From JAVKLU01 sp031538895 (GTDB taxonomy: Bacteria; Pseudomonadota; Gammaproteobacteria; Burkholderiales; Burkholderiaceae): 29,490 bases of DNA. The notes beneath the pieces were generated by a model that was not told the DNA's origin, searched no databases, and saw only the letters and a program-made list of their open reading frames with translations. Each line of letters starts with the position of its first letter. The stretch's first letter is position 1. Position numbers and translations under genes: made by a program. Of this stretch, positions 23,399 through 29,490 are shown piece after piece. The DNA is taken from NCBI GenBank assembly GCA_031538895.1, contig JAVKLU010000048.1, positions 1 through 29,490 on the forward strand, read 5' to 3'.

Positions 23399-24643
23399 TT
23401 AATGCGCGACTGCTGCGGCGCCGTGTTCATCAATCAAGTGACCGGTGTAAAACCGGTCCAAGGCAAAAGCCTCATTCAATACGTGCGGGCGATCTTGTGC
23501 CACCGTGTGCGCCATCGCCCAACCAGAGCCCGGGGTTGCTTTAAAGCCCCCCGTTCCCCATCCGCAATTGATGTACAAACCTTTGATCGGCGTTTTACTA
23601 ATAATCGGACAGGCATCCGGCGAAACGTCAACGATGCCCCCCCATTGACGATTCATGCGCACCCGCGAAAACAGCGGGAACATTTCGACAATCGCTTGCA
23701 AAGTGTGTTCAATGGTGTGATAGCTGCCGCGTTGTCCATAACCGGTGTAGGCATCAATTCCCGCACCGATAACCAAGTCGCCTTTATCAGTTTGACTGAT
23801 GTAAGCGTGAATCGCGTTACTCATCACTACGGTGGGGAAAATTGGTTTTAAAGGTTCAGATACCAGAGCTTGCAAAGGGTGGCTTTCAATCGGTAAACGC
23901 AAATCAACCATGTTGGCAATCACACTAGAATGCCCCGCTGCAACAACCGCCACTTTTGCGGTTCGGATAAAACCACGTGCGGTTTCAACCCCCGTCACCG
24001 CACCATTTTCACGACGAATTCCCGTCACTTCACAATTTTGAATAATGTCCACACCCAATGCATCGGCGGCACGGGCAAAGCCCCAAGCCACCGCATCATG
24101 ACGCGCCACACCAGCCCGTCGCTGCAAAGATGCACCCAACACCGGATAGCGGGTATTCAGGTTAATGAACGGAATCATGGCTTTGATCTGCGCCGCGCTG
24201 ATCACTTCGGCATCAACGCCATTTAAGCGGTTGGCGTTGACGCGCCGTTCAATGTCGCGCATGTCTTGCAAGGTATGACCCAAATTCATCACACCACGCT
24301 GACTGAACATGACGTTGTAGTTAAGGTCTTGTGACAAGCCTTCCCATAATTTGAGCGATTTTTCATACAAGGCGGTGGCTTCATCCCACAAATAATTTGA
24401 TCGCACAATGGTCGTGTTGCGTGCCGTATTGCCACCGCCTAACCAGCCGCGCTCAACTACCGCGATATTTTTAATCCCATGTTCTTTGGCCAAGTAATAC
24501 GCCGTCGCTAAACCATGTCCTCCCGCACCGACGACGACGACGTCGTAATGCGATTTCGGTTCGGGTGAGCGCCATTGCTTTTGCCAACCTTCGTGATAGG
24601 ACATGCTGTTGCGCAGCAATGACCAAATTGAAAAATGTTGCAT
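23399..24643 (-). CDS. soxB: Sarcosine oxidase beta subunit
   Basis: A 414-aa beta subunit with the DAO-family fold, carrying the active site where sarcosine is oxidised. The FAD-binding GAGGHG is at 39-44, followed by VVERGWLGGGNTARNTTIVR. H182 in AGVARHDAVAWGFA lies in the region where the tetrameric enzymes bind FMN covalently. The C-terminal motif NCGWGTGGFKATPGSGWAMA is also typical. The start at 24643 has AGGGGGA 6-7 nt upstream. Length is standard (~405-417 aa). It follows the serine ammonia-lyase gene after a 91-bp gap containing a degenerate repeat. Confidence 0.96.
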   Translation of the reverse strand: MQHFSIWSLLRNSMSYHEGWQKQWRSPEPKSHYDVVVVGAGGHGLATAYYLAKEHGIKNIAVVERGWLGGGNTARNTTIVRSNYLWDEATALYEKSLKLWEGLSQDLNYNVMFSQRGVMNLGHTLQDMRDIERRVNANRLNGVDAEVISAAQIKAMIPFINLNTRYPVLGASLQRRAGVARHDAVAWGFARAADALGVDIIQNCEVTGIRRENGAVTGVETARGFIRTAKVAVVAAGHSSVIANMVDLRLPIESHPLQALVSEPLKPIFPTVVMSNAIHAYISQTDKGDLVIGAGIDAYTGYGQRGSYHTIEHTLQAIVEMFPLFSRVRMNRQWGGIVDVSPDACPIISKTPIKGLYINCGWGTGGFKATPGSGWAMAHTVAQDRPHVLNEAFALDRFYTGHLIDEHGAAAVAH

Positions 24644-24672
24644 GAGAGTCCCCCTATTCTCGTTAACGCGCT

Positions 24673-24711
24673 TAGTTGACTGGCCTAGTTGATAGGTTTA
24701 GTTGACCAGTT
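24673..24711. repeat. Degenerate 13-bp tandem repeat between the serine ammonia-lyase gene and soxB
   Basis: Three units begin TAGTTGAC, TAGTTGAT and TAGTTGAC with a 13-bp period, in the largest gap of the catabolic half of the operon. No promoter is obvious in it. Confidence 0.55.
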
Positions 24712-24734
24712 GATTGAATTGAGTACAGCCGGTA

Positions 24735-26114
24735 TCAACACTCGACCACGTTGACGGCCAAACCGCCACGCGAGGTTTCTTTGTATTTTGTTTTCATGTC
24801 CGCGCCGGTTTCGCGCATGGTTTTAATCACTTTATCCAAACTGACGGTGTGCGATCCATCACCGCGCATCGCCATCCGCGAGGCATTGAGTGCTTTTACT
24901 GCGCCCATCGCATTGCGTTCAATGCAGGGAATTTGCACCCGACCGCCTACCGGATCACAGGTCAACCCCAAGTTGTGCTCCATCCCAATTTCAGCCGCGT
25001 TTTCAACTTGCGCGGGGGTTCCACCCAAAGCCGCCGTCAGCCCACCAGCAGCCATGGAACAGGCCACACCGACTTCGCCTTGACAACCGACTTCCGCACC
25101 TGAAATACTGGCATTCTCTTTGTACAACAAGCCTATCGCCGCAGCGGTCAGCAAAAAGTTCAACACGCCCTGCTCATTCGCTCCTGGACAAAAACGTGTG
25201 TAATACATCAGCACTGCGGGAATCACACCTGCCGCACCATTGGTCGGTGCGGTAACGACCCTGCCACCGGAGGCGTTTTCTTCATTCACCGCCATCGCGT
25301 ACAAATTAACCCAATCAATAATGGTCAGTTGATCTTTCAATCCCGCTTCGGGTGCTTGAATCAAGCTGCGATACAAGTCAGGCGCGCGGCGACGTACTTT
25401 CATCGGACCGTCCAACACCCCCTCGGTCTCGATACCGCGCTGGACACAGGCTTGCATGACTGTCCAAATTTGGAGTAATTGCTCGCGCAATTCAAGCGCG
25501 TTGCGCCACGCCAATTCATTACGCCACATGAGTTCGGCAATGCTTAAACCGTGTTCAGCACACAGCTTTAACAACTCGTCTCCCGAATGAAAGGGATACG
25601 CCAGCGTTGTACTGTCTTCAATCGCGCTGGCCTGTAGTTCACCCTCATGATTCACGACAAAACCACCGCCGACCGAGTAATAGGTTTTTTGGATCAGCTC
25701 GGCCCCCGATTCATCAAAAGCGGTAAAACGCATCGCATTAGGATGAAAGGGCAACACTTCGCGGCGCAAAAAAAGCACGTCCGTGCGCTCCTCAAACGCA
25801 ATCTGGTGCAGTCCCAACAGCGTTATCATTTTTTGTTCCCGAATCATGGCTATCCGTGCTGGGACGTGTTGCGTTTCAACCAGATCGGGACGCTCACCCA
25901 ACAAACCCAGAATCACGGCCTTGTCGCTACCGTGACCCTTACCCGTTGCGCTCAAGGAACCATAAAACTCACAACGCACACGCCGTATGGCTTTCAATAA
26001 TTCTGCTCGTTGTGCCGCCAAAACAAACAAACGCGCGGCGCGCATCGGCCCAACCGTGTGCGAACTGCTGGGGCCAATGCCAACCTTAAATAGATCAAAA
26101 ATGCTCACCGCCAT
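24735..26114 (-). CDS. sdaA: L-serine ammonia-lyase (iron-sulfur type, single chain)
   Basis: A 459-aa enzyme that converts L-serine to pyruvate and ammonia using a [4Fe-4S] cluster. The start MAVSIFDLFKVGIGPSSSHT is the conserved opening of the beta domain. The catalytic alpha domain shows TAPTNGAAGVIPAVLMYY, SGAEVGCQGEVGVACSMAAG and NLGLTCDPVGGRVQIPCIER, whose cysteines include the cluster ligands. Length matches SdaA/SdaB (~455 aa). It starts 6 bp after the glyA stop, with its AAGGAG site overlapping that stop. In this operon it drains serine made by GlyA into central metabolism. The choice between the names sdaA and sdaB is arbitrary here. Confidence 0.95.
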   Translation of the reverse strand: MAVSIFDLFKVGIGPSSSHTVGPMRAARLFVLAAQRAELLKAIRRVRCEFYGSLSATGKGHGSDKAVILGLLGERPDLVETQHVPARIAMIREQKMITLLGLHQIAFEERTDVLFLRREVLPFHPNAMRFTAFDESGAELIQKTYYSVGGGFVVNHEGELQASAIEDSTTLAYPFHSGDELLKLCAEHGLSIAELMWRNELAWRNALELREQLLQIWTVMQACVQRGIETEGVLDGPMKVRRRAPDLYRSLIQAPEAGLKDQLTIIDWVNLYAMAVNEENASGGRVVTAPTNGAAGVIPAVLMYYTRFCPGANEQGVLNFLLTAAAIGLLYKENASISGAEVGCQGEVGVACSMAAGGLTAALGGTPAQVENAAEIGMEHNLGLTCDPVGGRVQIPCIERNAMGAVKALNASRMAMRGDGSHTVSLDKVIKTMRETGADMKTKYKETSRGGLAVNVVEC

Positions 26115-26120
26115 ACTGGT

Positions 26121-27389
26121 TTACTCCTTACGCCGGTAGACCGGAAACCGTCGGGTCAAGGCTTGAACTTTGGTTCGAACTTGTGCCAGATTGTCCGCTG
26201 AATCAGGGGCATCCAACACATCGGCAATTAAATTTGCGGTTAAGCGCGCTTCATCATCTTTGAAACCGCGCGAAGTCAAAGCGGGCGTACCAATCCGCAC
26301 ACCACTGGTGACCATTGGTTTTTCAGGATCGTTGGGAATCGCGTTTTTGTTAATGGTCATATGCGCTTCGCCTAAGACTGCTTCGGCACGCTTTCCGGTA
26401 ATGCCTTTAGCGCGCAAATCAACCAACATCAAATGGCTTTGCGTGCGCCCACTGACAATCCGCAAACCGCGCTCGGTCAAGGTTTGCGCCATGATGCTGG
26501 CATTTTTTAATACCTGTTTTTGGTAGATCACAAATTCCGGTGAGAGCGCTTCTTTGAACGCCACCGCTTTAGCGGCGATCACGTGCATCAAAGGCCCGCC
26601 TTGCAAACCAGGAAAGATCGCACTGTTAATCGCCTTTTCGTGCTCTGGTCGCATCAAAATAATGCCGCCACGTGGCCCACGCAAACTCTTATGCGTCGTA
26701 CTGGTCACAATGTCGGCGTGAGGAATCGGATTAGGATAAATTCCTGCCGCAATCAATCCGGCGTAATGCGCCATATCCACCATCAACAAGGCGCCGACAT
26801 CGTGCGCGACACGCGCAAAACGTTCAAAATCAATATGCAAGGCATACGCCGACGCCCCCGCAATAATCAACTTGGGCCGGCATTCGTGCGCCTTTTGCGC
26901 CATCGCCTCGTAGTCAATTTCTTCACGCTCGTTCAAGCCATAACTGACTGCGTTAAACCATTTACCGCTCATATTGAGCGCCATGCCGTGCGATAAATGT
27001 CCCCCTTCGGCCAGACTCATTCCCATAAACGTGTCACCCGGCTTCAAGGTCGCCATGAACACCGCTTCGTTGGCTTGCGCGCCCGAATGCGCTTGCACAT
27101 TTGCGCCCCAACCAATCTGATCAGCGCCAAAAAGTTTGCGCACGCGATCAATCGCTAACTGCTCGGCTTGATCCACAAATTCGCAGCCGCCGTAATAACG
27201 CCGCCCGGGATAACCTTCGGCGTATTTATTGGTCAACTGCGAACCTTGCGCCTCCATCACCGCAGGCGAGGTGTAATTTTCTGAAGCGATCAGTTCAATA
27301 TGATCTTCTTGGCGCAGGTTTTCCTGCCCGATGATGGACCATAAATCAGGATCAGTCTGGCGCAGTGAATGGACATTGGGATCAAACAT
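26121..27389 (-). CDS. glyA: Serine hydroxymethyltransferase
   Basis: A 422-aa PLP enzyme that interconverts serine + THF and glycine + 5,10-methylene-THF. The PLP lysine is K234 in TSTTHKSLRGPRGG. Also visible are IELIASENYTSPAVMEAQGS, NKYAEGYPGRRYYGGCEFVD and VDMAHYAGLIAAG. Length is typical (~415-420 aa). It lies between creatinase (23 bp) and serine ammonia-lyase (6 bp). In this setting it probably runs toward serine, using the glycine and the methylene-THF that SoxBDAG makes from one sarcosine. A second housekeeping glyA may exist elsewhere, as in Pseudomonas; that cannot be seen here. Confidence 0.97.
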   Translation of the reverse strand: MFDPNVHSLRQTDPDLWSIIGQENLRQEDHIELIASENYTSPAVMEAQGSQLTNKYAEGYPGRRYYGGCEFVDQAEQLAIDRVRKLFGADQIGWGANVQAHSGAQANEAVFMATLKPGDTFMGMSLAEGGHLSHGMALNMSGKWFNAVSYGLNEREEIDYEAMAQKAHECRPKLIIAGASAYALHIDFERFARVAHDVGALLMVDMAHYAGLIAAGIYPNPIPHADIVTSTTHKSLRGPRGGIILMRPEHEKAINSAIFPGLQGGPLMHVIAAKAVAFKEALSPEFVIYQKQVLKNASIMAQTLTERGLRIVSGRTQSHLMLVDLRAKGITGKRAEAVLGEAHMTINKNAIPNDPEKPMVTSGVRIGTPALTSRGFKDDEARLTANLIADVLDAPDSADNLAQVRTKVQALTRRFPVYRRKE

Positions 27390-27412
27390 AGTCGTTAGAG
27401 TGGTTGCGGCGT

Positions 27413-28627
27413 TTAAGCCTTAATGATGTTGTGTTCCGGCCCGTAAGGGAATGCGGTCAAATTGCGATTGCCGTTTTCGGTAATCACCAAAATATCGTGT
27501 TCACGATAACCTCCTGCGCCGGGCATTTCTTCGGGCAACATAATCATCGGTTCCATCGAGATCACCATATTGGGTTCCAAAATGGTGTCGATGTCTTCAC
27601 GCAATTCCAAACCGGCTTCGCGACCGTAGTAATGACTCAAGACACCAAACGAGTGCCCATAGCCAAAAGTGCGGTACTGCAGCACCTGATATTCCGCAAA
27701 AATTTTGTTCAGCTCTTTCGCAATATCGCTACAACGCGCGCCAGGTTTGAGCAGTTTCTTGCCCTCGTCGTGCACGGTGCAATTGACTTCCCACAGTTTT
27801 AAATGCGCATCGCTGGCGTGATCCAAAAACAAAGTGCGTTCAAGCGCAGTGTAGTAACCACTGATCATTGAAAAACAATTCAAGCTCAAAATGTCGCCTT
27901 TTTGAACTTTGCGTGTGGTCACTGGATTGTGCGCGCCATCGGTATTGATCCCTGATTGAAACCAGGTCCAGGTATCCATCAATTCGGTATGCGGATAACG
28001 TTTAGCGATTTCACGCACCATGGCTTGAGTTGAGGCTAAAGCAACTTCGTGCTCTGGCACTCCCTCGCGCACTGCCGCGACCAGTGCCGCGCCCCCGATA
28101 TCACACACTTGCGCACCATTGGCGATGAAATCAATTTCTGCCGCACTTTTGACCATCCGCATCTTCATACATGCCGCTGCAACGTCGACAAATTGCGCAT
28201 GAGGCAAAGTGGTTTTGAGCATATCCATCCGATCCATCGGTAAAGAATCCGACTCGATCCCAATCCGTCCAGCTTTGCCGACGCAATCTTCTACCGCGCG
28301 AAAATAATTGCCCCGCTGCCAATCCGTGTAAGTCAACACATCATCAGCAACGCCTTTACGCCAAGGTTGCGCACCGTCAATATTGGCGGCAATTAAAGTC
28401 GTTTTGTCATGCGTGACCACCAAACCATAAAAACGTCCAAACGAGCAATACAAAAAATCGCTGTAGTAATTGATGTTGTGGTACGAGGTGAATAACACAG
28501 CGTCGATTTTTTCGCGCTGCATATGGGTTCTGAGCTTTGCGATGCGGCTGGCGTATTCGCTTAATGCGAAACTGTTTTTTACTTTTTCGCCATTGCGCAT
28601 ACGAATCAAATTAGGCATTTCCATCAT
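27413..28627 (-). CDS. Creatinase (creatine amidinohydrolase)
   Basis: A 404-aa cytoplasmic enzyme with the pita-bread fold of the M24 family, hydrolysing creatine to sarcosine and urea. Long stretches match the Pseudomonas putida creatinase as I remember it: FTSYHNINYYSDFLYCSFGR, ELMDTWTWFQSGINTDGAHN, FGYGHSFG and SHYYGREAGLELREDIDT. The catalytic residues known from that enzyme (H232, E262, E358) are present here as H233, E263 and E359, the one-residue shift coming from the extra N-terminal methionine. ATG 28627 has AAGGAG upstream; ATG 28624 would give exactly 403 aa. It is the first gene of the operon. No creatininase or urease gene is in the window, so urea would be excreted or used elsewhere. 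Confidence 0.95.
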   Translation of the reverse strand: MMEMPNLIRMRNGEKVKNSFALSEYASRIAKLRTHMQREKIDAVLFTSYHNINYYSDFLYCSFGRFYGLVVTHDKTTLIAANIDGAQPWRKGVADDVLTYTDWQRGNYFRAVEDCVGKAGRIGIESDSLPMDRMDMLKTTLPHAQFVDVAAACMKMRMVKSAAEIDFIANGAQVCDIGGAALVAAVREGVPEHEVALASTQAMVREIAKRYPHTELMDTWTWFQSGINTDGAHNPVTTRKVQKGDILSLNCFSMISGYYTALERTLFLDHASDAHLKLWEVNCTVHDEGKKLLKPGARCSDIAKELNKIFAEYQVLQYRTFGYGHSFGVLSHYYGREAGLELREDIDTILEPNMVISMEPMIMLPEEMPGAGGYREHDILVITENGNRNLTAFPYGPEHNIIKA

Positions 28628-28664
28628 TTTTGTTCTCTCCTTAAAAACGTCAAAACGAGTCGAA

Positions 28665-28670
28665 ATTATA
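28665..28670 (-). promoter_or_regulatory. Probable -10 box of the creatine operon
   Basis: TATAAT on the minus strand, about 38 bp before the creatinase start. No good -35 hexamer lies at 16-18 bp, which suits an activator-dependent sigma-70 promoter. It gives a short leader of about 30 nt that includes the AAGGAG ribosome binding site. Confidence 0.55.
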
Positions 28671-28696
28671 GGGAGATCAGCAATTTTTAAAACCTA

Positions 28697-28728
28697 TATT
28701 TGCGTCAAATGATTATCTATTTACGACA
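28697..28728. promoter_or_regulatory. Direct-repeat operator candidate for an AraC-type activator
   Basis: TATTTGCGTCA (28697-28707) and TATTTACGACA (28718-28728) match at 9 of 11 positions and are 21 bp apart, two helical turns. Counting from the -10 box, they lie at about -39 to -70, where AraC-family activators usually bind. The GlxA-type regulator at 13836 is the obvious candidate to bind here (inference). Confidence 0.5.
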
Positions 28729-28797
28729 ATTTGAAGATACTCATAGTAGCGTCCCTATCACGATTTTGGTGAAGTCGGATGGGCTGCTATGGCTCAA

Positions 28798-28833
28798 CTA
28801 AGCGGGAATCTAAGCAGGAATCTAAGCGGGAAT
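28798..28833. repeat. 12-bp tandem repeat, three copies, spanning a stop codon
   Basis: CTAAGCGGGAAT, CTAAGCAGGAAT and CTAAGCGGGAAT follow each other without spacing. The third unit carries the stop codon of the SRPBCC gene (TAG at 28822-28824, minus strand). Each unit encodes Ile-Pro-Ala-stop in the gene's frame, so changes in copy number leave the protein unchanged. Confidence 0.85.
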
Positions 28834-29268
28834 ATCAGGCTCTACCAATTTGGCCAATTGCGCCAGTGACTCTTGCCATCCGAGATAGCACATCTCCAAA
28901 GGAATCACTTCTGGGATGCCTGTTTGGGTGATGTTCAATTCGGTGCCACAGATCACGGGGGTCAATGACACGGTGACTTCAAGCACGCAGGGCAAGTTGG
29001 GGTCTTCAAACTTGTCGGTGTAGCGGATGCGTTGGTTGGGCACGAGTTCGAGGTACTCGCCGCCAAACGCGTGACCTTGACCGCTGCCAAAGTTATGAAA
29101 CGACAAGCGGAAACTGCCACCAACTTTGGCATCGAGGTGATGCACGGTGCAGGTAAAACCATAGGGTGGCAACCATTTGGCCAAAGCGCCCGCTTCTAAA
29201 AAAGCGCGATAGACTTTCTGCGGTTGCGTCTTGAGAACACGATGAAGTTGAACGGTACGGTTAGACAT
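28822..29268 (-). CDS. SRPBCC (AHSA1-like) domain protein
   Basis: A 148-aa protein of the START/SRPBCC superfamily, close to the Aha1 C-terminal (AHSA1) group. Characteristic segments are VLKTQPQKVYRAFLEAGALA near the N-terminus, KVGGSFRLSFHNFGSGQGHA, IRYTDKFEDPNLP, and CYLGWQESLAQLAKLVEP at the end. These proteins form a hydrophobic ligand pocket; no enzyme activity can be assigned. ATG 29268 is preceded by AAGGAAAC. It is somewhat GC-richer than the operon. It is transcribed toward the creatine operon but is separated from creatinase by ~194 bp containing the operon's own promoter, so it is probably not part of that operon. Confidence 0.85.
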   Translation of the reverse strand: MSNRTVQLHRVLKTQPQKVYRAFLEAGALAKWLPPYGFTCTVHHLDAKVGGSFRLSFHNFGSGQGHAFGGEYLELVPNQRIRYTDKFEDPNLPCVLEVTVSLTPVICGTELNITQTGIPEVIPLEMCYLGWQESLAQLAKLVEPDIPA

Positions 29269-29349
29269 AGTAGTTTCCTTCAGTCAATGGTTGGGAGAGT
29301 TGGCAGCGCAAGAAAAACTCAGCGCAAGCTGTGCGGCAATTGTATAGGC

Positions 29350-29490
29350 GGCACTTCTATAAATACAGAATGTGCGGATGAAGTGCGAGGCGCACAGCAC
29401 ACAGAAAGCGGAGCGTACATACAGTACGTGAGGATTTCGCGTACTGCGCAACAAAGCAATTCGCCGCAAAAATGAATTGATAGAAGTGCC
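29350..29490. mobile_element. MITE-like element, copy B, ending at the window edge
   Basis: This copy is 141 bp and nearly identical to copy A at 13599-13746, in the same orientation. It begins GGCACTTCTAT and ends ATAGAAGTGCC at the last base. It lacks one 7-bp unit (CAGCACA) and has a few substitutions. The 6 bp before it are ATAGGC (29344-29349); the matching duplication would lie beyond the window. The contig probably ends here because the repeat broke the assembly. Confidence 0.85.

Overview
The window looks like a 29.5-kb chromosomal contig from a betaproteobacterium, probably Burkholderiales, of moderate GC. I base this on family-level recognition only: an EF-P with the arginine-type loop (Arg32), a DciA/DUF721 gene divergent from an M23 peptidase gene, UbiK, waaF-msbA, and heterotetrameric sarcosine oxidase. 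No species can be named from the sequence alone.

Left part (1-13.5 kb): the 3' end of a cystathionine beta-lyase gene runs in frame into a DUF4325 (STAS-like) domain. A truncated ribbon-helix-helix antitoxin remnant and a GC-richer YcaQ-type DNA glycosylase gene follow. Then comes a minus-strand housekeeping block: waaF, msbA, comM/yifB, ubiK and an M23 peptidase, with dciA divergent on the plus strand. It continues with a ybeD-like gene, efp, rsfS, a degenerate PCu(A)C-like protein, tRNA-Val(CAC), a large lipoprotein and a SemiSWEET transporter. The lipoprotein gene has a 14-C tract just after its best start codon. At 14 C it is out of frame; at 15 or 12 C it would be in frame. This is the signature of phase variation by slipped-strand mispairing.

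Right part (13.6-29.5 kb): two directly repeated 141-148-bp MITE-like elements (11-bp terminal inverted repeats; 6-bp target duplication visible at the left copy) bracket a GlxA-type AraC regulator, an 11-gene minus-strand operon and an SRPBCC gene. The operon runs creatinase, glyA, L-serine ammonia-lyase, soxB, soxD, soxA, soxG, then ABC ATPase, periplasmic binding protein and two permeases. Together these form a complete route from creatine to pyruvate. Creatinase gives sarcosine and urea. SoxBDAG gives glycine, methylene-THF and H2O2. GlyA joins glycine and methylene-THF to serine. Serine ammonia-lyase gives pyruvate and ammonia. One sarcosine supplies exactly the two substrates GlyA needs, so no formyl-THF deformylase or formate branch is required. 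The ABC transporter probably imports creatine or a related methylated amine (inference). Upstream of creatinase there is a good -10 box and two 11-bp direct repeats 21 bp apart, placed as expected for an AraC-type activator.

Short tandem repeats (6-13 bp units) occur unusually often in the intergenic regions and at gene ends, suggesting frequent replication slippage.
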